Below are positions 11,687 to 22,640 of a DNA stretch of 64,000 nt, one piece after another. The position numbers and the translations under genes were made by a program. The first letter of the stretch is position 1; the number at the start of each line of letters is the position of its first letter. The notes under the pieces were generated by a model that made no database searches, was not told where the DNA came from, and saw only the letters and a list, made by a program, of their open reading frames with translations. The DNA lies in assembly GCA_034769895.1 (NCBI GenBank), contig CM068367.1:1314247046-1314311045 (forward strand), read 5' to 3'. Origin of the DNA: Magicicada septendecula (lineage: Eukaryota > Arthropoda > Insecta > Hemiptera > Cicadidae).

Positions 11687-11694
11687 ATCTAGGT

Positions 11695-12352
11695 CAGTCA
11701 TAGACAACCTTTGAATTTATGGGGGCGCATATATAACTGAAGACCAGTTCGATGGGCGCACCCCTCCCCACCCCATCAATGCAAAACAGAAAGGTGAGGA
11801 GCTGGGCGTTGGACATCAATGGTCAATAGCCTGACGTTACAAGAATTAACTGTTGCTTTATAATATCCTTGCGATTACATTGCCTTGCGACGTGGAACGC
11901 CGAATCAACAAAAGCTACGTTGATTTTTCATATAAATTTGTAAAAATTCTTCACATTAGGAGTAGGTCATCAGTAATCTGTCATCATGCACACGCACGTT
12001 AAAACTAACAAAAACTTTAAACGAAAAAATTGTTAAACAGAAACACATTTTAATAAACATAAATTAAAGAACTTACCACAATAGCACTATTTATTTTTAT
12101 AGAGTGCACAGAAATGTAAAACTTGAAAAAATCACATTTAAACATAAATGAAGGTTTCAGTTCCTTTTCTTGAAAAAACTAATTTTCAGTAATTATTGTA
12201 TTAGAAAAAAGTAAAATTTGAAACGGCTTGTTCTATTTTATAATACAGTACGTACTATGTGAGTGCGTTCTTCGTTCAAAAGAGAATAAAATTAGAAATT
12301 AGTTCGCGGGCGCGTCAAACCTTATCGACGGGCGCACGGTTGCCGACTGCTG
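11695..12352. mobile_element. Non-autonomous hAT element, 658 bp, perfect 8-bp target duplication
   Basis: Flanked by identical ATCTAGGT copies (11687-11694 and 12353-12360). The left terminus CAGTCATAGACAACC pairs imperfectly with the right terminus, which reads inward CAGCAGTCGGCAACC. Subterminal gggggcgca / ggcgcac motifs also recur at both ends. There is no transposase inside. Termini of the form CAGnnnTCGGCAACC with 8-bp duplications are characteristic of hAT. Confidence 0.85.
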
Positions 12353-12360
12353 ATCTAGGT

Positions 12361-13150
12361 CTAAATAGGTGTCATTTTTGGTATTAAGTAAATTGTATGT
12401 TGCGCGCGCGTGTTTTTGCAAAATGTTGATTACATAAAAATAAAACGTAGGGCTACTCTAAACGCCAAAGCGAGTTAAGTAGGCCTATACTGGTATCCCT
12501 TAGTGACGATAATCAATAACTTCTTCTATTAATTACTGATTTACGCAGTAACGTTATTTTCAGGCAGACGCGTCGTTCGGCGTTTATTTGTACAAAGGCG
12601 ATAAACGGAATGTTTAAATTAAAAAAAAAGACAACTGTTCACTATGCACATTCCTGCAGTAACTGGATGTGCAGCAGCCAGTAACAGATCCGCTCTGGCA
12701 GGTTATCTAAATGGCTTTTGCGAACTGTTTATTGTTTTTGTTTTAAATTCTGCAACCGAACGTATTCCACGGAATAATAAACAAAATATTTTCGCAACGG
12801 GGAACAACATTTAGCGCCGTCTTTCCTCGAATCTGAATAAATTGTAAAGCATCATCGTTTTAGAAATCTTCGAGTCGCGGGGCAGCGGAAACACATACAT
12901 AAACCGCATATTTTACTTTACGTAGGCTATATGCCAAAAGTCACACGCGTTTCTTAGACTGTTGCTAAACAATACGTGCAAATAACAGCCTTATCTGGTA
13001 GATTAATTATCATTGCAACAAAGTGAGAGAAATGTAAATCAATTTCTTGGAACTAAATCAATCTTGTTTTACGACTTTGACACCGTTGACCTTTTGCAGT
13101 TTTGAACTTTGATGCAGCGTTATGGTAAACTCATTTTCTGACCTCGTTGT
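12361..13150. other. No gene recognised
   Basis: Mixed-composition sequence with a short GCGCGCGC run near 12403. No supported frame or repeat was seen. Confidence 0.5.
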
Positions 13151-13690
13151 CAGGGGCGGATTAGAAGCGCGTGGTGCCCTGTGCTGCCATCAGACTGGTG
13201 CCCTCCCCCCCCCCCCATTAAAAATGCAACGTTTTATCCATCATTTACACTGACAAATTGCATACACAAATTCGAAAGTTAACAATTATTTTATTAAACT
13301 CTCAAATTACAACACATATTTAGCTAAATAGTGATAACAATGAGTATAGTAGTACTTAAGCTTAGAAAATACCAATTGATTTCTTGATTGATTCATTGAT
13401 ATCATTTTTTCTTGATTTTGCCTTAACAAACTCTTGTATAATTTCTTCTAAATCGAGCGATTCAAGTATCTCGCTTGAAAAAAATTCAACCTTGCTAACG
13501 AAGGTAAAGTTTCATCTCCCATAGTTGAATTCAACATATCTTTAATGCATTTTAATACAGAAAATGATCTTTCAGATACGCAGTTATCTATTGGAATCGT
13601 CAGAAGCAGACTATAGGTAATGTATATATTCGGAAATACATCAATTATTTTACAGTCAATAATCCAGTTTTGTGTGACGCTGCTACGCTG
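13151..13690 (-). mobile_element. hAT element, 3' part with transposase dimerisation domain
   Basis: On the minus strand, 13690 down to 13448 reads ...LLLTIPIDNCVSERSFSVLK and then MLNSTMGDETLPSLARLNF. This is the hAT-family C-terminal dimerisation domain (pattern: LPVTNCExERSFSxLKxIKxxLRSTMxxERLxxLALL). A frameshift near 13455 moves the continuing ESLDLEEIIQEFVKAKSRK into another frame. The element's 3' terminus is CAGGGGCGGATTAG at 13151, preceded by ctcgttgt as the likely target site. The 5' portion is missing: the coding sequence stops abruptly at the tRNA-like junction (13681-13720). It is a dead, truncated copy of the ZMYM-like hAT type. Confidence 0.8.
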
Positions 13691-13720
13691 TCGGCGCGGG
13701 TTCGATTCCCGCAGGGGCCA
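13681..13720 (+). other. tRNA 3'-half-like sequence at the hAT/copia junction
   Basis: The plus strand shows a perfect T-arm (stem GCGGG/CCCGC, loop TTCGATT) followed by AGGGGCCA, as at the 3' end of a tRNA or tRNA-derived SINE head. No 5' acceptor half or D-arm is present, so it is not a complete tRNA gene. Read on the minus strand it lies three bases after the end of the copia LTR and begins TGGCCCC, the position and TGG start expected of a primer-binding site. It may be a primer-binding site, a SINE head, or a trace of the tRNA primer. Confidence 0.6.
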
Positions 13721-13723
13721 TCT

Positions 13724-14095
13724 TGTTAAGGTATGGGTAAAAATAATGAATAATTTAAGTACAGGAGCAAACACACGCTTTATTGAAGGAACAGTTTAGT
13801 AGCAAGTATACATAAAACGGACACACGAAATACACATTACAAGAGCACATTTAAAACTGAACTGTACTTGTCGAGTGCATCTCTATTTATATAGAAAAAC
13901 AGCTTCCAGATCTTTCCTTTTATTTAAAACTTCGAGAACATTACTTTTCTAGACTCTCACAGTAAACGCGCATGTGTGCGGGTTGAGGCCCCGCCCAGGC
14001 AGCTCGACCTCCCACCGCACAATACAAACTTTCACTTCTACAATGAGAGGTACACTTACTTAAGAATCAATGTAGAGTTTTCCAGTATATTCTCA
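13724..14095 (-). repeat. Ty1/copia 3' long terminal repeat, 372 bp
   Basis: On the minus strand it starts TGAGAATATACTGG and ends CCTTAACA, i.e. TG...CA ends. It is immediately preceded by a purine tract (AGGAAGGGAGT, 14096-14106), the expected polypurine tract. It contains TATATAAATAGAG (13881-13893) and AATAAAG (13778-13784) about 100 bases apart, giving a short R region. No 5' LTR is present to compare with, so the element's age cannot be judged from LTR divergence. Confidence 0.75.
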
Positions 14096-14136
14096 ACTCC
14101 CTTCCTAAAACTCTACATTCTCACAATCACATTAAT

Positions 14137-16380
14137 TTAAAAAAATTCATTTTTACTCTTAAGTCCAAGTTTAGATCTTAAATAAACAAATTTTGGTTTT
14201 GACAAAGCTTTCGTAAGTATATCAGCGACTTGTTCATCACTTTTAACATAATGTACATCAATTTCTCCATTTTGAAAACAATCACGTACATAATTATATT
14301 TCACATCAATATGTTTTGTCCTTTGATGGAATTCAGGATTACTTATAAGTTTTAATGCACTCATATTATCTATATATAAATCATATTTATCAGTCTTACA
14401 ATCGCATTCATTAAATAGCTTCTTTAACCACATTATTTCAGTTGTTGCTAATGCTGCACTTACAAATTCTGACTCGGTTGTTGATAATGATACAGATTGT
14501 TGCTTCTTACTTCGCCAAATAATTGCAGCATTTGCATACATACAAGCTACGCCAGAAGTTGATTTACGTGTAACTGTATCGCTAGCATAATCAGCATCAC
14601 TATAAGCTTTAAAGTTGCCATCCTTACAATATAGTAATCCAAAATCAATCGTACCTTTTAGATAACGTAAAATTCGTTTAACAATTGACCAATGAGCTAC
14701 ACTTGGTTTGTCTAAAACTCTAGATACAACATTTACAGCAAAACTTATGTCCGGACGACTTACAGTTTGCAAAAACATCAAATTGCCGACAGCTTCACGA
14801 TAAGGTACATTACTTACAATAGTTTTTGATAAATATTCATCATGATTACAATCAATTGGCGTGGATATAATATTAGCTTCTGACATATTACACTTTTCTA
14901 AGATTTTGTTAATATAAGTACTCTGATGAATGAAAACAGACCCATCATTCAATCTACAAATTTCCATTCCAAGATAATTAGTAACTTCTTTAGTACTAGT
15001 AATTTTAAATTTTTTTCTCAAATCATTCAAAAATTTATCAGTCAAACTTTCATTTGAAGCTGCAATAAGTCCATCATCAACATAAATTGCTAACAAGATC
15101 TTATTATTATTTTTGTTATATATGTATAAACATGGGTCACCCGTACTTTGACAAAAATCTAAATTTACAAGAAAATTAGTGAAGTGCTCAGTCCAGCATC
15201 TTGGTGCTTGTTTTAAGCCGTATAAACTTTTCATTAATTTACATACGCGTGAGCTTCCATCATCAAAACCTTCAGGTTGTTTCGTATATATATCTTCCTT
15301 TAAGTCACCGTATAAAAAAGCCGTTTTTATATCAAATTTACCGATATGTAAATTTTCACGAGCAGAAATACTAAGTATCAATCTTATTGTATCAAAGCGA
15401 ACAACCGGACTAAAAGTTTCTTTATAATCTATATCTTTCTGTTGCGAATAACCTTTAATACCCAACCGCGCTTTATAACGTTCTGTACCATCTGGATTGA
15501 GCTTCTTCACAAAAACCCAACGATTGTTAATCACCTTTTTATCTTTTGGCTTTTCCACTAATACCCATGTCTTATTTTCATACAAAGAGTTCAGTTCGTC
15601 CTGCATTGCAGCTTGCCAACTATCTTTATCTTTACTAGTAATTGCTTCGTTATAATTAGATGGTAACTTTTCAGCAATAAACGTGATCGGACATCCATAA
15701 TATTCTGTAGGTTTTAATTTTGTTCTATCGCGCAATTGTCGTCCAGTTTGATTGTTATCGCTATTTGAAGATTGTAAAGGTTCTCTTTCTTCAAACCCAT
15801 TTGATTCATTTTTAAGTAAAAGTTCATTATTTTTAGGAGTTATAATTTCATTTTCTTCAGTTTCTTTATTATTATTGTTCAAAGAATTCAAAATAATTAA
15901 ATCAGCTAATACTCTTTCAGGTTTAAAAAGTACATCTCTACTTATAATGACATCTCGCACTTCCGGAACATATACACGATAACCTTTACAATCCTCATGA
16001 TATCCGACCAGATAACCCCTCATCGATTTTTTATCAAGTTTCTTACGCTTTTCTTTTGATATATGTACATAACACATGGTTCCAAATATTTTAAATGTAT
16101 CAACAGTAGCTATTTTTCCATTCCATAAGTCATAAGGAGTTTTATTATTTTGTTTTGTTGGGCCTGTTCTATTAATTACATGTACAGCAGTATTCATTGC
16201 TTCTGCCCATAAGAATAGAGGTAAGTTTGAATTTGAATATAACATTGATCGAGCAGCCTCTACAATGATTCGGTTATCGCACTCTACAATTGAATTTTGT
16301 TCGGGCGTATATGGAACATTAATCGAATATTTTATACCTTTACTATTTAAAAAAGAGATCACAGCTTTATTATCGTATTA
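14137..16380 (-). pseudogene. Ty1/copia Pol: integrase end, reverse transcriptase, RNase H
   Basis: An open frame of ~741 codons, bounded upstream by an in-frame TAA (16378-16380). Order: end of the integrase core (PYTPEQNSIVECDNR, residues ~17-31, catalytic Glu retained), linker, then reverse transcriptase (RWVFVKKLNPDG ~281; KFDIKTAFLYGDLKEDIY ~342-359; SLYGLKQAPR ~379; catalytic YVDD 427-430), then RNase H (SDADYASD, STTESEFV, DILTKALS). The order integrase before RT defines copia. The RT/RNase H half has no stop, so decay is recent or uneven. The first codon is GTG in the middle of the integrase, not a true start. It would be made as part of a Gag-Pol polyprotein in a cytoplasmic virus-like particle. 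This copy cannot make it because the upstream integrase is broken. Confidence 0.93.
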
Positions 16381-16866
16381 TTTACCACCATCAAAATGAA
16401 TTTCTTTAATATTTGTTGCAAATTGATTCTCAACCCCGATACAAAATGATTTTAGTTTTTCTGTTACTTCAGATTTTTCTCGAATAAAATGAATTTCTCT
16501 ATAACTTGAAAAATCGTCTTTAAAAGAAACGAAATATAACTTTCTACCGAGAGACTCTACTTCCATAGGACCACAAACGTCAGTATAAATTATTTCGCGA
16601 GTTTTAGTGGCACGATAGATTTTTTGTGAAAAGACAATCTATGATTTTTGCCATAAGCGCAACCTTCACAAAAGAAATTTTCATCCGTAAATTTTATTTA
16701 GATTTTTTAAAAAATTCTTCACATGTTTTACATTTTAATGGCAAAGTCTTTCGTGCCATAATTGTAAAACATTACCGTTGGCAATGCTCGATCTACTCTT
16801 TTGTTCTACCACGTTACATTCTTTTGGAATTAAAGATTGAATGTCTAATTTTAGCAAACTACCAGG
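16378..16866 (-). pseudogene. Ty1/copia pre-integrase and integrase N-terminus, broken
   Basis: After the TAG that ends the Gag-protease frame (16867), the pre-integrase domain is still legible (VLQLWHERLCH, then CEGCAYGKNHRL) but carries a TAA near 16735, a frameshift near 16690 and a further single-base deletion near 16612. From 16566 the core resumes with LYFVSFKDDFSSY (first catalytic Asp) and IHFDGGK (second Asp), ending at the in-frame TAA at 16378. So at least three stops and two frameshifts separate protease from RT. The 85-bp fragment at 21207-21290 covers the 16612 region without the deletion. Confidence 0.85.
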
Positions 16867-17935
16867 CTAATATTCGGAACCAGTTACAAGAATTTCATTA
16901 CCATGCTTTAAAGTACATCTCGTAGCATTATGTGTTATTTCATAATCTATACCCCTTTTACCCGCATATTTAACAGAAAACAGATTATACATTGAATCAT
17001 GAACATATAATACATTATAGATAGTACCTTCTACTCGTTCACTATTTTTATAAGTTTCAAAGTCAATATTACCTTTACCATATGCAGACATTGTCATACC
17101 GTTGCCCATTCTTACACTGACTGGTGTTGTATATTCTTCGAACGTTGAAAACCATTCTCGATGCTTCGACATATGATCCGCCGCACCCGAATCCACAATC
17201 CAGAGATCATCCCGATTGCCACAGCTGCCTTTGTCACCTATTTGTGCTATCCTTGATGTTGATTTCTTCTGTCCAGAAGACGAGATACTTCTTTCTTGAT
17301 TATTCGACCATCTTCGCTGTCCATTATTCTTATTCATGAAGCAATTGTTACTTTTATGACCTTTTCTTTTGCACGTATAACACCTGAAGCAGTCCCTTTT
17401 TAAATGACCTTGTCTTCCACAATTATAACACTGCTCTTGTTTCAAATCATTCTTCTCATATTTATAAGAGTCATTCTTCTGTTCCTTATGACCGATTTTC
17501 AGATTAGCTAGCAACGCTGTCGTCTCTTCGTGTACTTCCTTTTGCTCTTGTAATCTAAATTCTTCTGCCATCAAGCGCTCAGTCAAATTTTCGAGATTCT
17601 TCTTATCGTCAGATACCGAATCCCAAGCACTGTGAAAATGATTAAACTTTTGTGGCAAAGATGTTAAAACACGAGTCATCACCATAGTCTTTTCAATTTT
17701 TCCCCCGAGATTTTTCATTTTTCTAGCCAACTGTTCTATTTTTGAAATATTATACGTAACACTTTCACTCTCTGTCCACTTAAACTCAAAAAATTGTTTT
17801 TGAATCATCGACAGATTTTCATCAGATTTTAGATCATATGCTGTATTCAATTTATCCCACATCTCCTTGGCAGTAGAACAACCCATTATAAGTTCGAGAG
17901 GCTTTCTCTCCACTGTTGTAACAATTAACTTTCTT
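16867..17935 (-). pseudogene. Ty1/copia Gag-protease, N-terminus lost to a Penelope insertion
   Basis: The frame encodes a copia Gag (UBN2-type) region, two CCHC zinc knuckles (CYNCGRQGHLKRDC and CYTCKRKGHKSNNC, residues ~186-199 and 202-215 of the 372-residue frame), the aspartic protease active site DSGA (~265-268, in LWIVDSGAADHMS), and the start of the pre-integrase domain, then TAG. The first ~17 codons of the open frame (17985-17936) are not copia: they come from the Penelope-like element's 3' repeat. True Gag residues start at KRKLIV, so roughly the first 60-80 residues of a normal copia Gag and the 5' LTR are missing. Confidence 0.9.
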
Positions 17936-18060
17936 TTAATGAAGAAATTTGTGTTAGTGGTTGAAATCACAATCAGAATGATCACAGTTGCACACCACTA
18001 TATAAAAATTATCCCAATTAGCGCTTTCAAGCTTCACAGCCCATCGTCAGATTGGAATAG
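17935..18060 (-). repeat. Penelope 3' terminal repeat (pLTR) carrying a hammerhead
   Basis: Directly repeated, without the ribozyme core, at 20985-21050, and related to the head-to-head pair at 30368-30535. The outer part (tttaatgaagaaatttgtgt) is shared by both copies in this element. Confidence 0.85.
18010..18059 (-). ncRNA. Minimal type I hammerhead ribozyme (Penelope family)
   Basis: On the minus strand: UAUUCCAAU | CUGACGA | stem II (GGGCU/AGCUU, loop GUGA) | GAAA | GCGCUA | AUUGGGAUA. Stem I pairs UAUUCCAAU with AUUGGGAUA at all nine positions (one G-U). The conserved CUGANGA and GAA are intact. Stem III is AGC/GCU with no loop, i.e. the palindrome AGCGCU, which two molecules can share. 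Cleavage is expected after CUA, between 18019 and 18018. Very short stem III and activity as dimers are established for hammerheads in Penelope-like elements. Its presence here is read directly from sequence; activity is inferred. Confidence 0.88.
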
Positions 18061-18216
18061 ACAGGAAATATGTGAAAACAACCCCTTCACCCCTCTCCCC
18101 CACCCTGCTCACACACAACAAGCTATAATATAAATGACCCTTCCCCACCCCCTAAACCCTGTCCCACCATCTGTAGAGTTACATATTTTTTCTAGCAAAT
18201 TCCTTGTGTTTCAGTG

Positions 18217-18434
<218 letters not shown>

Positions 18435-18555
18435 ATCCTTTTAAACTACCCTCTTCCTCTCCACACACGTGGGTCAGTCATACACCCTTATTTTAAAACA
18501 TCCAATTAGTACTATGCAAAATAATTCTTAATCTTATCTATCTGTCCTCTATCAT

Positions 18556-20973
18556 TTACTTCTTAATCATGTTATAAAATATTTCTTCATTATCAAATTT
18601 AATTTTAATATTAATTAAATTGTCTAACCCTTTTTCTCTTTCTTTCAATATTTCTAACTCCTCTCTAAGCTTCCTTTCAACTGTGTTATTCACTACTTTT
18701 ACAATTTCGTATTCTTCCAAAGGATTAACAAACTTATGGTTGTCTTCTATGAAATGTCTTGCATATAACGAATTGGTTGTTCTATTACCTTCTCCACGTT
18801 TGTGGTCAGACAACCTGCATACGAATTTTCGTCCTGTCTCTCCTAGGTACACCTTGTTGCAGTCTTTACATTTTAATTTATAAATTCCGCTTTTCTGTAA
18901 TACTGGAATTTTTTCTATATTCTTATTCCTTATCTTATCAAATACCGTTTCACATTTTTTAATAGCTATATCTACTCCATATTTATTAAAACATTTTATA
19001 ATTTTTCTAGTATGTGAACCTATGTATGTCAATGACCCTGCATAATTCTTTTGTTCTGGTTCTATTTTATCTTTTTGTATGTTAACCCTTTTCATAACTT
19101 TATCCACTATGCTGGTGTTATAATTATTATTCCTTACAATTCCCTTTATCGTTCTTAACTCCCTATCTTTTCATTCGGTCTCTTTTAAACACTTCTGAGC
19201 TCTGTAACAAAATGAATTGATTGCCGCCATTTTATATCTATATGGGTGGTAAGACTCTCTTGGTATAATTATATCAGAATACGACTCTTTCCTAAATATC
19301 CCAAACTGTAGTTTCTCATTATCTTTAATTTCTATGTTTAAATCTAAGTAATTTATTTTCTTACCTCCTATCTCTTCTTTAAATTGTAAGTTTTTATCCT
19401 TATTATTTACCTCATTTATAAACTCATGCACTTCTTCTATGCTTCCTTCCCAAATTACTAATACATCATCAACGTATCTAGACCATAATTTTATATTGTT
19501 TTTATACTTAGTGGAAGTTATTAATTGCTTTTCAAAATCATTCATGTATATTTGAGCAAGAATAGGGGATAATGAAGACCCCATAGGTAAACCTTTTTTC
19601 TGTATATAAAACTTGTTATTGAACCTAAAATAGTTCTGATTTACACATTCTTTAATTACTTTCATCAACTGCTTTTTATACCTGTATTCTCCCATATTAT
19701 TATCGTTTATTAACTTAATAACTTTATTTACTGTGATATTGGTAAACATGTCCTTAACATCCAGTGATATTAATTTTGTATTTACATTAATCCTAATATT
19801 TTCTAATTTTTCTATCAATTTTACATTATTCTCTATGTTGTATTTTGTCCCAAATTCAAATTTCTCTTTCAGTACTCTGCTAACTTCCTTTGATAATTTA
19901 TAAATAGGTGCATTAATAAAAGAAACAATCGGTCTAATTGGTTTTCCTTCTTTATGTAGCTTAACCTGACTTTTAAAAGTTGGTGCTGTTGGATTACTTT
20001 CCAATAAATACTTTTTCTTATTTTCTTCTATAAATGTTATCTGTTTCATCATTTGTTTTATCCTTGACTGGTACTTACTTGTATAATCATACTTTATTTC
20101 CTCGTATGGTCCTTCCCTTATAAATTCTTCCGTTTTCTTTATGTATTCGTCCTTTCTCAGTAGTACCATTGTATTTCCTTTGTCCGCCTTCGTAACTATA
20201 ATATCATTCTTCTTTATTTTATTCTTTAGTTTAGTTACAGTTGATTTGATTTTTTGTTCATTTTTTGAATTATACAAACTTTTCTTAAATATTTTATCTA
20301 CTACATTCCCTACTTCCCACCTTATTCTTTTTTTATCATTTTCATTTCCTAGTTTTTGTATTATGCTTTCGCATTCAATAATCGTTTTTTCTTGATTTAA
20401 TTCTGGTGGCGGTGCGTATTTTAAGCCTTTTGCTAACATTTCTTTTTCTTCTGTATTGAAATTTACCCCTGTAAGGTTTATTACTCTTTTTTCATAGTTA
20501 TTCTTAGAGAGGTGTTCCTTTTTTACTTCGTTCTTTCTTATTAATTTATTTAACTTATCTACCATTTTTTTATTTTTATTTTCCAATTTCTTTTCTACGT
20601 ACCCCAAACCAAAATTATATAATATTTCTTCTAACTCTACATACGAGTATATTCTTAACAATTCTATGTGTCTGTCATATAATTCCCTATTATATCTATT
20701 GATTAAGCCGTAGAGTGACCTTATTTCCAGTTTTATCCATAACTTTTCGCTTTGTTCTTTTACTTTTTTGGCTACACTGTTCTTATTTTTAATTTTAACT
20801 TGAGCGTACTTTGGGATGACATTATTATCCAGACATTGTTTATTAAACCATATTTTACTTAAAACCCTCTTCAATTTAACTTTTAACTTAAGATATTTAA
20901 ATACTTTACTTACCTTATTGTTGTCGTTTATTACCTCATTGTTGTTGTCCATTACCTGTAGTCGATTGCACAT
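18556..20973 (-). pseudogene. Penelope-like polyprotein: reverse transcriptase plus GIY-YIG endonuclease, one in-frame stop
   Basis: The first part (20973-19171, 600 codons from ATG) holds the RT: VTKADKGNTMVLL (~260), KLHKEGKPIRPIVS (~338), SLDVKDMFTNI (~403), GLPMGSSLSP (~461), catalytic RYVDDVLVIW (~499) and NYLDLNI (~541). These are the fingers, palm and thumb motifs of Penelope RTs, which are related to telomerase. A TGA at 19171-19173 interrupts it. The frame then continues without shift for 63 bases to an ATG at 19107 and on to 18556. This second part is the GIY-YIG nuclease (SGIYKLKCKDCNKVYLGETGR, with CX2C between the two halves of the motif, followed by His-containing DHKR and ARHF motifs). 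The protein would be ~805 residues, usual for the family. The RT copies element RNA at a nick made by the nuclease in the nucleus. Confidence 0.92.
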
Positions 20974-20984
20974 CTTAACAGACG

Positions 20985-21206
20985 TTTAATGAAGAAATTT
21001 GTGTTAGTGGTTGAAATCACAATCAGAAAGATCACAGTTGCACACCACTATATAGTGGTGTGCAACTATGATCCACTATATAATTTATATATATACATAA
21101 ATATAAATATAAATATAAATATATGTATATATATTATATATACACCACTATATAATTTTTATATAGTGGTGTGCAACTGTGATCATTCTGATTGTGATTT
21201 CAACCA
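20985..21206 (-). repeat. Penelope 5' repeat region with nested inverted copies
   Basis: Reading inward from 21206, an antisense pLTR copy (tgattgtgatttcaa mirror at 21189-21205) is followed by an AT-rich section and then the sense copy at 20985-21050. The motif cacaccactata / tatagtggtgtg occurs four times in alternating orientation, so the 5' end can fold into long hairpins. Inverted 5' ends of this kind are common in Penelope elements. Confidence 0.8.
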
Positions 21207-21290
21207 CAAACGTCAGTATAAATTATTTCGCGAGTTTTAGTGGCACGATCGATCTTTTTGTGAAAAGGCAATCTATGATTTTTGCCATCA
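21207..21290 (-). pseudogene. 85-bp fragment of a second copia integrase region
   Basis: Near-identical to 16569-16653 in the same orientation, with only a few differences. Unlike that copy it has no single-base deletion, so KNHRLPFHKK...RATKTREIIYTDVC can be read in one frame. It adjoins the Penelope 5' end on one side and unrelated LINE-bearing sequence on the other. Confidence 0.85.
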
Positions 21291-22060
21291 CACCTTAGAA
21301 GACGGAGTGGAACAGTATGGAAACAAAGCGTTGGAAACAAATGATGAAAAAGCTGACAGTAGGAATATCATAGAGGAAAGTAGAGCAGCTAGATAAGATT
21401 CAGATAATTAAGGAGTATTTTGGCTACGAAGTGGACCAATGAGCAAGAGAATATAATTATAATAGCAAGCGTTTTGTATTTTACGAGAGGAATTGTTATA
21501 GGGAAGAAAGCGTTGAACAAGTAAAAGGGGCGGCTCTAATCAGGAGAACAAACTCGGATATAGTACGAGACGAGTGGAGTGTTTTATATGAAGTATTTTG
21601 TTTTACGGAGCAGAAGGTATAGAGGAAGAATCGAGATGGAGGCGGAAACGTGGATTTAAAGGCGGATGGAAGGAATAAGGAATAAAATAGGTAATGAGTA
21701 TGTGGAAACGCTGAGATTAAACATGGAGATTATTTTTAATATTTTCTGGTAAAGATAATAAATCATGGTTGAAGTACAGAGGAAATCGCTAGTAGAGCAA
21801 GTCAAGGAGATACTGCTATACGTGAAATAAATGGGGTACTATGGAGTACTCTCGGAACACCAAAATAAGGATCTACAAAAGCGTCGTAGAGAGTATTGCA
21901 ACATACTGCGCTGAGTTATAAGTAATTAATAAAACACATGCATCTAAAATTCAAGTAATGAAAATGAACTTAGATAGAACAGACAGAGTAGACAGAATAA
22001 GGAATTCAGAAATCAGAAACGGTATGGGAATCAATATTTTTTTTCGAGGGTAGGTGAAAA
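21291..22060 (+). pseudogene. LINE reverse-transcriptase remnant
   Basis: Readable in shifting frames on the plus strand. The clearest part (about 21840-22040) resembles the region after the RT core of insect LINEs: RIYKSVVESIATYCAEL (compare RIYxxxVxSxxxYGAETW), then KIQVMKMNLDRTDRVDRIRN and EIRNGMGI (compare EMxFLRRxxRxxRxDRIRNxEIRxxMGI). Stops and frameshifts are frequent. Upstream of 21800 the LINE character is weaker. Confidence 0.6.
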
Positions 22061-22204
22061 TCTCTATAGACACTAGGAACCCCCTTAATGCTACAACTGA
22101 GCCAGCTCATCCAGCAGCTTCTCCTTCATGTTTTCTTCACGGGTAGTGTGGTGAATCCCAGTGGCTAATCCCAAGATTATTCTGTTTTTCTCTCACGTCG
22201 AGTT

Positions 22205-22640
22205 TTACGGATTTATACATATTAATTGCTTTCTATTGCGATACCAGATCATGTGGCTTCTGTCTTTTGAGTCGCCTCAAGACGTGTGGAGCTTCGTCCA
22301 CCACGTGTCGCATTATTGGATTATCGTGGATCTGAATCCTCTGATCATGTTTGTCCGCATATTTTGTTATTATTTCGCTGACATATTCTACATTGAGGTT
22401 GAGGTCTCTGTGTAGGTTTTCGTTCCTTATATACCAAGGGGCATTCACTATGCTTCTGATAACTTTTTTCTGAAAGGTGTATCTTTTCTAAGTTTGTTTT
22501 CTTTGTCCAGCCCCACAGCTGAATTCCGTAAGTCCACATAGGCTTCAGAACTTGTTTGTTTTCAACTGCTAGTTGAGAGTTTTTCCCTAACAGCCAGTAC
22601 ATTTTTCTGTATTTTATGTTGAGCTCCTCCTTTTATTTTA
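22205..22640 (-). pseudogene. Jockey-type LINE, C-terminal remnant
   Basis: Two overlapping minus-strand frames give MYWLLGKNSQLAVENKQVLK, PMWTYGIQLWGWTKKTNLE and, after a frameshift near 22450, NAPWYIRNENLHRDLNL...LKRQKPHDLV. This matches the tail of Jockey/I-type RT proteins (MYWLLGRxSxLxxxNKxLLYKxxLKPIWTYGIQLWG, NAPWYVxNxxLHxDL, LKRxKPxDLV). It is truncated and frameshifted. Its 5' part is missing. Confidence 0.8.

Noticed and set aside
13681-13720. Complete tRNA gene
   Set aside because: Only the T-arm and 3' acceptor are present; no D-arm or 5' acceptor half lies upstream, where hAT transposase sequence continues.
16626-16925. Plus-strand 99-codon frame
   Set aside because: Antisense of the copia pre-integrase region.
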